A DNA stretch of 64,000 nucleotides from Bacillota bacterium (GTDB taxonomy: Bacteria; Bacillota; UBA4882; UBA10575): contig DUNX01000023.1 in assembly GCA_012839115.1 (NCBI GenBank), forward strand, positions 62,001 to 126,000, read 5' to 3'. Each line of letters opens with the position of its first letter. The stretch's first letter is position 1. The notes below the pieces were generated by a model. It was given only the letters and a program-made list of their open reading frames with translations, was not told the DNA's origin and did not search any database. The position numbers and the translations under genes are program-made. Below are positions 17,201-24,110 of this stretch, piece after piece.

Positions 17201-18466
17201 ATGAAACTCCTCTTAATGCAGCGGAGTTTTCTCTTTGTGACCGCCGGGTTTTTCCTCTTGTTTACCATTGCCTTGATGGTTTTCCCGGGAGAGGGATTGG
17301 CTGCAGCCGAAGAGGGTCTGAAAATTTTTTGGGAAATTGTCCTTCCTTCCCTATTCCCCTTTTTCGTTCTTACCGAAATTTTGCTGGGGTTGGGGGTAGT
17401 TCATTTTTTTGGGGTTATTCTGGAACCATTAATGCGGCCACTCTTCAATGTGCCGGGCGCCGGAGCTTTTGCCCTTTCGATGGGGCTGGCCGCCGGGTAT
17501 CCAATGGATGCGGTGATCACCGGAAAATTCCGGCGGATGGGCCTTTGCTCCCGGGTTGAAGGCGAGAGACTGCTGGCGTTTACCAACACAGCGGATCCAC
17601 TCTTTATGTTTGGCGCGGTGGCTGTGGGGATGTTCGGCCGTCCGGAATTGGGTCTAATCATTGCCCTGGCCCACTATTTATCGGCTTTCTCCATCGGCTT
17701 TATTTTCCGGTTTTACGGGCGAAAGCAAAGGGGTAGACCAGAAAAAGAAGAAAAAGTGGCTGCCGGCGCCGGTCTCTTCAGCCGGGCGGTCAAAAGAATG
17801 CAGCAGGCCAGAAAGGAAGATAAGCGGCCGGTGGGACAGTTATTGGGCGATGCGGTGAAAGAATCGGTTAGTTCTTTATTTATGATTGGCGGTTTTATCA
17901 TCCTCTTTTCCGTTCTCTGCCGCATGCTGGAGGTTACAGGTATCTTCCAGATGCTTTTGCCGGTTGCCGGTGGAGTATTGAGGATATTCGGCCTGGAACC
18001 GGCGCTGGCTTCGTCACTGCTTAAGGGGTTCTTCGAAATTGATCTGGGGGTAATGGCCAGCGCCCGGACGGTAGCTCCCCTCAACGAGCGCCTGATTACC
18101 GCCGGTGTAATCATCGCCTGGAGCGGACTATCCGTGCACAGCCAGGTAATGAGCGTGATCCACGGTACTGACATCCGGATCCTACCCTATCTGGCCGCCC
18201 GGGCGGGCCATGCTTTCCTGGCCGGCTTCTATACTTTTCTTCTGAACGGTTTTCTCAAAACAGCCGTGGGTGGTTCCCTTCCAATTGCCGGTTCTCTCTC
18301 TCCTGGCTTTTTATACCGCTGGCGCCTATCGACCACCAGTTTTCTTTTTCTCCTGGGAGTCCTGTCTTTATGGTCCATCCTTCTCTATCTGGGAGGCCGT
18401 TACCGTTTGGTAAGAAAAGGGAGGAAGGCCAGGGATAGCAGCGGAAATCCCTTTTCCCATGCGTAA
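17201..18466 (+). CDS. ylbJ: Sporulation integral membrane protein YlbJ
   Basis: YlbJ is a polytopic sporulation membrane protein with nucleoside-recognition (Gate) domains, needed for normal spore formation. The 421-residue protein has about eight membrane helices and the family segments PSLFPFFVLTEILLGLG, GLAAGYPMDA, FTNTADPLFMFGAVA and GFFEIDLG. ATG 17201 is preferred with AGGGAAG at about 17186-17192; GTG 17192 is an alternative. A stretch rich in alternating CG/CA steps (17113-17137) lies in the upstream spacer. A charged loop (about 170-205) divides the two Gate domains. Confidence 0.93.
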   Translation: MKLLLMQRSFLFVTAGFFLLFTIALMVFPGEGLAAAEEGLKIFWEIVLPSLFPFFVLTEILLGLGVVHFFGVILEPLMRPLFNVPGAGAFALSMGLAAGYPMDAVITGKFRRMGLCSRVEGERLLAFTNTADPLFMFGAVAVGMFGRPELGLIIALAHYLSAFSIGFIFRFYGRKQRGRPEKEEKVAAGAGLFSRAVKRMQQARKEDKRPVGQLLGDAVKESVSSLFMIGGFIILFSVLCRMLEVTGIFQMLLPVAGGVLRIFGLEPALASSLLKGFFEIDLGVMASARTVAPLNERLITAGVIIAWSGLSVHSQVMSVIHGTDIRILPYLAARAGHAFLAGFYTFLLNGFLKTAVGGSLPIAGSLSPGFLYRWRLSTTSFLFLLGVLSLWSILLYLGGRYRLVRKGRKARDSSGNPFSHA

Positions 18467-18612
18467 TTTTTTTGCCCCGCAAATTTTTTCGTTTATGTAC
18501 AGGTAATTAGAAGGATGTTTCCATGTTTATAACCGCCAAAAGCACCAAGGGAAGCCTAGTTTTATGGTCCTTAGCTTGGGGAAGATAAAAAACAGAAAGG
18601 GGGTGTTACATA

Positions 18613-18963
18613 ATGGGAAGCGGCCAGAAGAGAAATACTTTAATGGTTAAAGAAGCCTACCAGGCTTTGGACCAATTCAAGTATGAAGTGGCGCAGGAGC
18701 TGAATATCAATACCCAACCCATCCAGGGTGATTACTGGGGATTTATGACCTCACGCGACTGCGGTGCTGTTGGCGGTCACATGGTTAAGCGGATGATTGA
18801 GGCGGCAGAACGGTCACTGGCCAACCAGGCTGCCTATCAGACCACTTCTGCTTTCCGGCAGACCCTCAGTGCCAACCAGAGCGTCAGCCCGGGGGGCCCG
18901 TCGGTCTTGAGTTCAATTCCAGGTTTTAGCCCGCAGCAACAGCAACAGCAGCCGCAGCAATAA
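18613..18963 (+). CDS. Alpha/beta-type small acid-soluble spore protein
   Basis: SASPs coat spore DNA and protect it from damage. The 116-residue protein has the two conserved blocks: ALDQFKYEVAQELNI, containing the GPR-protease cut region (YE/VA), and DCGAVGGHMVKRMIEAAE. The variant with WGFMTSRDCG between them is the clostridial type. The C-terminus is extended by about 35 residues rich in Ser, Pro and Gln, ending in runs of Gln. GGGGGTG precedes ATG 18613. It is monocistronic and followed by a large palindrome. Confidence 0.95.
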   Translation: MGSGQKRNTLMVKEAYQALDQFKYEVAQELNINTQPIQGDYWGFMTSRDCGAVGGHMVKRMIEAAERSLANQAAYQTTSAFRQTLSANQSVSPGGPSVLSSIPGFSPQQQQQQPQQ

Positions 18964-19030
18964 TCTGCAAACAAGGGAAGACGAACCCTATTGACGAAAG
19001 ATCATCTTATGGAGTGAAATGCTGAATGGG

Positions 19031-19064
19031 GTAAACGGGAGTCCCGGCCGGGACTCCCGTTTAC
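19031..19064. terminator. 34-bp perfect palindrome after the SASP gene
   Basis: GTAAACGGGAGTCCCGG (19031-19047) is followed immediately by its exact complement CCGGGACTCCCGTTTAC (19048-19064), with no spacer. As RNA it would form about 15 pairs with a 4-base loop. No U-tract follows. It lies about 70 bases after the SASP stop and is probably the 3' end stabiliser or terminator of that abundant spore transcript; a protein-binding site is the alternative. Confidence 0.7.
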
Positions 19065-19175
19065 TGTACGCCAGGGAATAAAAGTGCTTTTTACCAGTGC
19101 CAATCATGAATTTACTTTGCATATGCTGATTTAGAGTCGTAAGCAACGGCTTGTTAAAAGATGGAGGTGAAATGG

Positions 19176-19688
19176 TTGAGTACACGGTCTAATGTTTATT
19201 TAAAAACGGAACGTCTCAAAGTCCTGAAGGTCATTGGTGAGGCTGTCGCCCAGGTGGTAGTGGAGAGCGAGACAGATCTCAAGGCGAAAAAAATCGAGAA
19301 AATTGAGGCCAAATTGGGTCCGGTGACCGATCATGTCTTCAAAGATAAAGTAGTCAAGCAAGGTGTGATTATAAAACAAATCATCTTTGTTGATTCCCGT
19401 GACTTCCTCCGTCATGCCAAAGAAGAAGTTCCCTTTATGACCAGTGTCACGATCCCGGGGCTTAAACCCGGTGATGATATAGAGATTCAGAACCACCTGT
19501 TGAATATTGATACCGACTTCCAGTTGGAACATGCTGCCGACAGCAGTAAAGAAGAGCGGAAGCTCCGGCAGAAAATTGTCGCACACATCTTGGTCAAAGC
19601 CTCCCAGTGGCGACAGGTGGATGTGGTAACCGATGTTCATTTGTTTCCACGCTTCAACTCAATGGGCAGGAGATTTTGCTCCCATTAA
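19176..19688 (+). CDS. SPOCS-domain protein (DUF3794)
   Basis: The 170-residue product is a single SPOCS domain (DUF3794), a fold found in SipL and spore-coat morphogenetic proteins. Recognisable segments are KVIGEAVAQVVVESETDL, AKKIEKIEAKLG, VVKQGVIIKQIIFVD and FMTSVTIPGLKPGDDIEI. TTG 19176 follows GGAGGTGA (19163-19170). The in-frame ATG 19161 lies inside that site and is less likely. The gene ends in a strong terminator and faces the LysR gene. A coat or cortex-localisation role is inferred from the domain. Confidence 0.88.
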   Translation: MSTRSNVYLKTERLKVLKVIGEAVAQVVVESETDLKAKKIEKIEAKLGPVTDHVFKDKVVKQGVIIKQIIFVDSRDFLRHAKEEVPFMTSVTIPGLKPGDDIEIQNHLLNIDTDFQLEHAADSSKEERKLRQKIVAHILVKASQWRQVDVVTDVHLFPRFNSMGRRFCSH

Positions 19689-19734
19689 ATGAAAACCCGG
19701 CGTATCCTGTTGGCGGAAGTGCTGCCGGGCTGGA

Positions 19735-19761
19735 GGGCAAGGAAATCCTTGCCCTTTTTTT
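19735..19761 (+). terminator. Rho-independent terminator after the SPOCS gene
   Basis: GGGCAAGGA (19735-19743) pairs with TCCTTGCCC (19746-19754), followed by seven Ts (19755-19761). It ends 15 bases before the C-terminal end of the convergent LysR gene. Confidence 0.9.
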
Positions 19762-19775
19762 CTATTCGCCCTTCC

Positions 19776-20894
19776 CTACCAGTCCCGGGTAAGACCAAAA
19801 AAAGGGGTTTCCTCCGCCCCCGCGTGTACGTGAGTGGGCGTATGCTCGCGTATACCTTCGCGTACACGTACGTCCTCAGATGTACGTGCACATGGTGTAC
19901 GCGCATGTTCATGCGCACATGGATTCACAGGTGCGCGTTCATGCACATGTTCGTGCATACGCGCGTCTTTACGCACACGCGCAGATTCGTGCGCGAAGAG
20001 ACCGGAAAGAGCAAATTTTTCCTCGAGCAACCAAGCAAATTCTTTCATTGCCCGGGTCCAAAATTTTTCGGGGAGAGAAAGCAGATAAGTGGGACAGAAA
20101 AACTCTTCAGCCAAAGGACAGGTCTTGAGGGCTCCGGAAGAAAGCCCGGAACGGACGGTGCTTTCAGGCAAAAGAGAGACGCCCAGTCCAATCCGGACCA
20201 ACTCTTTGATACCCTCAAGATCATCGAGTTCCAAAAGAATTCGGGGTGAGAGACGGCGCCGGCGGAAGCTGTCATTCAAAAAGTCCCGGAAGCCACTGAG
20301 CGGCGAAGGAAAAATCAAAACCTCATTGGCCAGATCTTGAAGGTGTAAAGGGGAAGTCGGGGGCTCCCATTCTCCGGGGGTAACCAAAAGGATTTGCTCC
20401 TGGAAAAGAGGAAAGCATTTTAAGTTTCCGGTGTGGGCCGGGGTATTGACAAACCCGAAGTCCACATCCCCCTTAAGGACCAACCCGGCAACCTCTTGAC
20501 TGGAGGCGGTCTTTATGACCAATTCACCGGTGGGAACCCGGCGTTTATATGCCCGGAGGAGTTCAGGCAAGCAGTAGGTGATGGTGGTAGAACCGGCGCC
20601 AAAGGATAGGGATAAAGGTTTTTTTGGTTCGTGGTTTTTCAGCTTATCTCTGCCTTCAGCCAGGAAAAGGTCAATTTGACGGGCATAGGGAAGAAAGAGT
20701 TCTCCGGCAGGCGTCAACCTGGTCAAGGGAGTTGAACGGCTGCGCCGGACAAAGAGAACCTGCCCCAGTTCTTCCTCGAGGGTTTTGATTTGCTGTGAGA
20801 CAGCCGGCTGGGTAAGATGTAAAAGAGCGGCGGTTTGCGAAAAACTACCGTTTTTCGCCAGGAGAAGAAAGGTTTGGAGGTGGGAAAGTTCCAT
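19776..20894 (-). CDS. LysR-family regulator with repeat-derived C-terminal tail
   Basis: The first 300 residues are an ordinary LysR transcription factor: a winged helix-turn-helix (MELSHLQTFLLLAKNGSFSQ, LHLTQPAVSQQIKTLEEELG) and a periplasmic-binding-like effector domain. The product is 372 residues, some 70 more than usual. The extra tail is a run of His, Ala, Arg, Val and Glu (HEHVHERAPV, CAHEHARTPCARTS and similar) encoded by the alternating purine-pyrimidine tract at 19826-19998. AGGAGGTG precedes the ATG. A promoter is visible at 20948-20976. Target genes cannot be told, since no divergent gene is adjacent. Confidence 0.88.
   Translation of the reverse strand: MELSHLQTFLLLAKNGSFSQTAALLHLTQPAVSQQIKTLEEELGQVLFVRRSRSTPLTRLTPAGELFLPYARQIDLFLAEGRDKLKNHEPKKPLSLSFGAGSTTITYCLPELLRAYKRRVPTGELVIKTASSQEVAGLVLKGDVDFGFVNTPAHTGNLKCFPLFQEQILLVTPGEWEPPTSPLHLQDLANEVLIFPSPLSGFRDFLNDSFRRRRLSPRILLELDDLEGIKELVRIGLGVSLLPESTVRSGLSSGALKTCPLAEEFFCPTYLLSLPEKFWTRAMKEFAWLLEEKFALSGLFAHESARVRKDARMHEHVHERAPVNPCAHEHARTPCARTSEDVRVREGIREHTPTHVHAGAEETPFFGLTRDW
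19826..19998. repeat. Long alternating purine-pyrimidine tract
   Basis: About 170 bases are dominated by CGTACG, GTGCAC, GCATGC, CGCGTA and ACACGCGC runs, with purine and pyrimidine alternating for long stretches. Composition differs sharply from neighbours. Because TAA, TAG and TGA contain purine-purine steps, all frames are nearly stop-free here, and several reading frames run through. The minus-strand LysR frame extends through it. Such sequence is prone to left-handed or cruciform structure. Confidence 0.8.
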
Positions 20895-20947
20895 CAGAAC
20901 ACCTCCTGATAAGGATTGATAATCGGACGGGGAAGGAATTAATTTAT

Positions 20948-20976
20948 ATTATACCATTTTTGTAATTAAATTCCAA
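20948..20976 (-). promoter_or_regulatory. Sigma-A-type promoter for the LysR gene
   Basis: On the minus strand TTGGAA (20971-20976) and TATAAT (20948-20953) are separated by 17 bases, about 55 bases ahead of the start codon. The region 20938-20985 is AT-rich and contains near-palindromic sequence where LysR autoregulation could occur. Confidence 0.7.
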
Positions 20977-21075
20977 CACAATTTTTACATGCATATGAAA
21001 CATCAGTAATCGGGGGCCGAAAAAAAATCCCTCGTTCTTCGGCGCCAGAATTACTACATCGCAGAATACTGGGGG

Positions 21076-21104
21076 TTGACACGAAGAAAAAAATATTGTA
21101 TTAT
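21076..21104 (+). promoter_or_regulatory. Promoter of the tRNA-Lys/Glu pair
   Basis: TTGACA at 21076-21081 and TATTAT at 21099-21104 have a 17-base spacer. Transcription would start about 15 bases before tRNA-Lys. Confidence 0.75.
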
Positions 21105-21126
21105 GTATGAGGTTTTATTGAAGTTG

Positions 21127-21202
21127 GGGCCATTAGCTCAGTCGGCAGAGCACCTGACTTTTAATCAGGGTGTCCGGCGTTCGATTCGCCGATGGCCCAC
21201 CA
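21127..21202 (+). tRNA. tRNA-Lys (TTT)
   Basis: Full cloverleaf: acceptor GGGCCAT pairs with ATGGCCC, anticodon loop CTTTTAA with TTT, TTCGATT T-loop, encoded CCA at 21200-21202. Confidence 0.97.
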
Positions 21203-21205
21203 TCC

Positions 21206-21280
21206 GGTCCCATCGTCTAGGGGTTAGGACACCGCTCTTTCAAGGCGGCGGCAGGGGTTCGAATCCCCTTGGGACTACCA
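21206..21280 (+). tRNA. tRNA-Glu (TTC)
   Basis: Acceptor GGTCCCA pairs with TGGGACT (terminal G-U), anticodon stem CCGCT/GGCGG-type with loop holding TTC, TTCGAAT T-loop, encoded CCA. Only three bases separate it from tRNA-Lys. Confidence 0.96.
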
Positions 21281-21290
21281 TTTAAATTTA

Positions 21291-21316
21291 CCGCCTGCTC
21301 TGCAGGGGGTTTTCTT
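21291..21316 (+). terminator. Terminator after tRNA-Glu
   Basis: CCTGC (21294-21298) pairs with GCAGG (21302-21306) and a T/C-rich tail (TTTTCTTCTC) follows. It is weak but well placed, and the next promoter starts at 21322. Confidence 0.55.
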
Positions 21317-21321
21317 CTCTG

Positions 21322-21350
21322 TTGACTTGCCAGGCGGATCATGTTATAAT
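21322..21350 (+). promoter_or_regulatory. Promoter of the tRNA-Val/Asp/Phe group
   Basis: TTGACT at 21322-21327 and TATAAT at 21345-21350 with a 17-base spacer, 12 bases before tRNA-Val. Confidence 0.8.
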
Positions 21351-21362
21351 TTCAAGAAGAAT

Positions 21363-21439
21363 GGTCGCGTGGCTCAGCCGGTCAGAGCGCTGCGCTCACA
21401 TCGCAGAGGTCACTGGTTCGAATCCAGTCGCGACCACCA
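21363..21439 (+). tRNA. tRNA-Val (CAC)
   Basis: Acceptor GGTCGCG pairs with CGCGACC; anticodon stem CTGCG/CGCAG encloses CTCACAT with anticodon CAC; TTCGAAT T-loop; encoded CCA. Confidence 0.96.
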
Positions 21440-21456
21440 TCAGCTTTACGTTTTAC

Positions 21457-21534
21457 GGAGCCGTGGTGCAGTCGGTTTAACACGCCAGCCTGTCAAGCTG
21501 GAGATCGCGGGTTCGAGTCCCGTCGGCTCCGCCA
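21457..21534 (+). tRNA. tRNA-Asp (GTC)
   Basis: Acceptor GGAGCCG pairs with CGGCTCC, discriminator G, anticodon stem CCAGC/GCTGG with loop CTGTCAA (GTC), encoded CCA. Confidence 0.96.
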
Positions 21535-21547
21535 TTTATCAATCAGG

Positions 21548-21623
<76 letters not shown>

Positions 21624-21652
21624 TAAATATTTTATTTTTAGGGGTTTGAGTG

Positions 21653-21680
21653 GGTTTGAACATTCAAACCTCTTTTTTTT
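21653..21680 (+). terminator. Terminator of the tRNA group
   Basis: GGTTTGA (21653-21659) pairs with TCAAACC (21664-21670) with a four-base loop, followed by TCTTTTTTTT. Confidence 0.85.
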
Positions 21681-21777
21681 GCCGGGAAGTGGGTGGAAGA
21701 TGGAAATAACAGAGGAATTCGTCAAGAAATGCCGAAGTAATACTGCTATACTGTTTTGCAGGGAGAGGATGCGGGGT

Positions 21778-22254
21778 ATGCTCATATTCCGAAAGGCAAA
21801 AATGACCGATGTTGAAAATTTGCACAGATTAATCAATTCCTACGCGGAAAAAGGGCTGATGCTGCCAAGGTCCAGGAGTATGATCTACGAGTGCCTGCGG
21901 GAGTTTACCGTGGTGGAGGAGGAGGGAAAGTTTCTTGGCACCGGGGGCCTTCACATAATCTGGGAAGACTTGGCGGAGATTCGTGCCCTTGCCCTGGCTG
22001 ATGGCGTCACCGGCCGGGGGATTGGCCGGAAACTCGTGGGAATGCTAGTGGAAGAGGCCCGGAGTTTGGGTATTCCCCGGGTATTTGCCCTTACTTACCA
22101 GAAGGAATTCTTTGAAAAATGCGGGTTTAGGTTAATTAATAAAGAACAGATGCCGCATAAGGTATGGAAAGAATGTATCAACTGCCCGAAATTTCCCAAC
22201 TGTGACGAGCATGCCATGATGATCGAGGTCTTCGTAGCAGGCGGTGAAAGCTGA
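21778..22254 (+). CDS. Short ArgA-type N-acetyltransferase
   Basis: The 158-residue GNAT protein resembles short N-acetylglutamate synthases that lack the kinase-like domain and acetylate glutamate in arginine biosynthesis. Supporting segments are RKAKMTDVENLHRLINSYAEKG-type N-terminus, LAEIRALAL, the acetyl-CoA loop GRGIGRKLVG, and the C-terminal ECINCPKFPNCDE with three cysteines, common in this subgroup. ATG 21778 lies 10 bases after GGGAGAGG. No arg genes are adjacent, so substrate assignment is by similarity only. It overlaps the possible GTG start of the next gene. Confidence 0.82.
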   Translation: MLIFRKAKMTDVENLHRLINSYAEKGLMLPRSRSMIYECLREFTVVEEEGKFLGTGGLHIIWEDLAEIRALALADGVTGRGIGRKLVGMLVEEARSLGIPRVFALTYQKEFFEKCGFRLINKEQMPHKVWKECINCPKFPNCDEHAMMIEVFVAGGES

Positions 22255-22261
22255 GAAGTTG

Positions 22262-23872
22262 ATGGGGAAGGGAACCGGTAAAAACAGGGCAAAGGCGGAA
22301 AAACCCCGGTACGCCCGTGAGTGGGGACAGTTTTTTACTCCGGTGCGGGTGGCGGTTTTTGTCTGGGAAATGCTGCAACAGATGATTCCCGTCGCCGACT
22401 TTCCCCGTTTCCGGGTGATTGATCCTGCCGCCGGAGAGGGTGTCTTTCTCTCCTCCGGCATTAAATTGGGGTTGCTCGCACCCCAGCAAATAACAGGAAT
22501 TGAGATTGACCCCAGGCTGCGTCCACCAGCGGAGTTAAAACTCCGCTGGTTTCAGGCGGACGGCCTTCTGGACGGTGGGCCTGCCGCTCTTTCCCGGGAC
22601 AGTTTTGATCTGGTGGTTGGCAATCCCCCCTTTGGCCGGGGCGGCAAGGAAAGGCTTGCCGCCGACCTTACCAGTGGCGACTGGCAAAGTGCCGGCTGGT
22701 TATTGGCTGAAGGGTATGATAAAAAGGATTTGGCCCGCCTCTTGCGCCTGCCGGTAGAGGCGCTTTTCCTCCGGCGTTTTCTCGCGTTGTGCCGGCCGGG
22801 CGGCTACGGGGCGATTATTCTGCCTGACGGTTTTCTGGGTAACGACCGCCTGCAGCGGGAGAGAGAAGAATTCTCCAGCCGGGCCCGGTTATTGGCGGTA
22901 ATCGGGCTTCCGCCCGGCAGCTTCAAATCTGCAGGGACACCGGCCCGGACTTCTTTGGTTTTTTTTCGCCGCCGGGAAGAAAACCCGGATGAGGAGAGCG
23001 AGGGCGAAAAGGAGACCCTTTTCGCCAGCACAGAATTCCGGGGGGTAAAAGGTCTTCCGGAATTCTTTGGAACAGTCCTGCAGACCGCCGGCGCCTACAA
23101 CTTTTTTGGGGAAAAGAAAGTTCTTCCCGGCGTTACTTGGGTGAAAACTTCCGAACTCCCACGGCGGCGTTGGCACCCGAATTATTGGGACCCGGCTCTG
23201 CGCGCCGCACTAGACGGCATCATTTTTCCCCTCCGGCCGTTGGGTGAATATATTGAAGAAATTGCCTACGGCCCTATTTTACCCGGGAAAAAGCCTGAAC
23301 CGCGGGAAAACGGGGTGCTGGTTTTCGGCCAAAAAGACCTCTTTTTTACCGGCCTTAACCCCCGTCCCGCTCTCCGGGTGGCCGCCGGCGGGGAATTTGA
23401 TCCGGAACGGAGCCGGGTACGCCGGGGGGATCTGCTTTTTTCCCGTTCAGGTGAGGGATCGCTCCTTCGCTTTCGCTCCGGTGTCTATCTGGAAACCGAA
23501 CCGGCCAATGTCAGTTGTTTTGTTGACCGTATAAGGTTAGGCGGTGTTGACCCGGTTTTTCTCTGGTTGTTTCTCATGGGAAAATTCGGACGGGCTCAGA
23601 TTTTGCGTTTAAAGAGCGGTGTGGGGACGCCAAATTTGAATTTTTCAGAGATTAAGTCTTTGCGTATTCCGCTGGTCCCGGAAGAGGTTCAAAAGATGGC
23701 GGTCGGCGTTTACCTCCGCGAGATCCTGCCTTTGCACAGGAGATGGGCGGGTACGGAAAGAAGATCACCGGAATATGCGTTGCTGGAGAAGAAGATGGCC
23801 GGGTTAATCAAGGCTATAGAAGCGGTTTTAATTACCGGCAGGCCACTGAACGTACCGGGGTCCCGGTGTTAA
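22262..23872 (+). CDS. DNA adenine methylase fused to a specificity (TRD) domain
   Basis: The 536-residue protein has an N-terminal gamma-class N6-adenine methylase domain (FFTPVRVAVFVWEML, motif I DPAAGEGVF, catalytic NPPF at Asn121) and a C-terminal type I-like target recognition domain (YGPILPGK, RRGDLLFSR, SGVGTPNLNFSEIKSLRIPL). It thus combines HsdM and half-HsdS functions in one chain. No nuclease domain and no restriction gene are adjacent, so it is an orphan methylase or the methylation arm of a system lost or located elsewhere. Start ATG 22262 or GTG 22244; the latter overlaps the acetyltransferase stop, so translation may be coupled. Confidence 0.88.
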   Translation: MGKGTGKNRAKAEKPRYAREWGQFFTPVRVAVFVWEMLQQMIPVADFPRFRVIDPAAGEGVFLSSGIKLGLLAPQQITGIEIDPRLRPPAELKLRWFQADGLLDGGPAALSRDSFDLVVGNPPFGRGGKERLAADLTSGDWQSAGWLLAEGYDKKDLARLLRLPVEALFLRRFLALCRPGGYGAIILPDGFLGNDRLQREREEFSSRARLLAVIGLPPGSFKSAGTPARTSLVFFRRREENPDEESEGEKETLFASTEFRGVKGLPEFFGTVLQTAGAYNFFGEKKVLPGVTWVKTSELPRRRWHPNYWDPALRAALDGIIFPLRPLGEYIEEIAYGPILPGKKPEPRENGVLVFGQKDLFFTGLNPRPALRVAAGGEFDPERSRVRRGDLLFSRSGEGSLLRFRSGVYLETEPANVSCFVDRIRLGGVDPVFLWLFLMGKFGRAQILRLKSGVGTPNLNFSEIKSLRIPLVPEEVQKMAVGVYLREILPLHRRWAGTERRSPEYALLEKKMAGLIKAIEAVLITGRPLNVPGSRC

Positions 23873-24110
23873 GCCCGGAGGTAATCCACAGGTTACCCGC
23901 TAAAAACCCGTTGAGAGAGCGCGCGCACCGTAATCCGTTTTCGGTAACTCGTTGGGTAAACCGCGGGATTAAGCCGTAGGGTTAACCCTACAGGGTAACC
24001 CGCTGGCAAGCCGGAGCAGAGGGCTGACCCTTCATGGCGACGCGCGGGGATTCGCGCGGGTGAATAATTAATATTGTCAAATAATAAATAAAAGAATAGG
24101 AGCAACAATT
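23873..24110. repeat. Spacer with repeated GGTTACC-like motifs and a palindrome
   Basis: This 238-base spacer between methylase and helicase contains AGGTAATCC, AGGTTACCCGCT, CGTAATCC, CGGTAACTCG, GGGTAAACCG, the perfect palindrome TAGGGTTAACCCTA (23977-23990) and GGGTAACCCGCT. It also has CG-rich alternations near 23921-23931 and 24038-24060. No gene seen. The motifs may be an operator array or decayed inverted repeats; the AT-rich end (24062-24096) would carry the helicase promoter, with AGGAG at 24098. Confidence 0.5.

Noticed and set aside
17098-17559. 153-codon frame overlapping ylbJ
   Set aside because: Out of frame with the clear YlbJ protein and without domains.
18480-18612. Sigma-G promoter upstream of the SASP gene
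   Set aside because: CATGTTTA near 18522 resembles a -10 element but no matching -35 at correct spacing was found.
19689-20249. 186-codon plus-strand frame and two others through the alternating tract
   Set aside because: All frames are stop-free in this tract by composition; they overlap the LysR gene and its terminator side.
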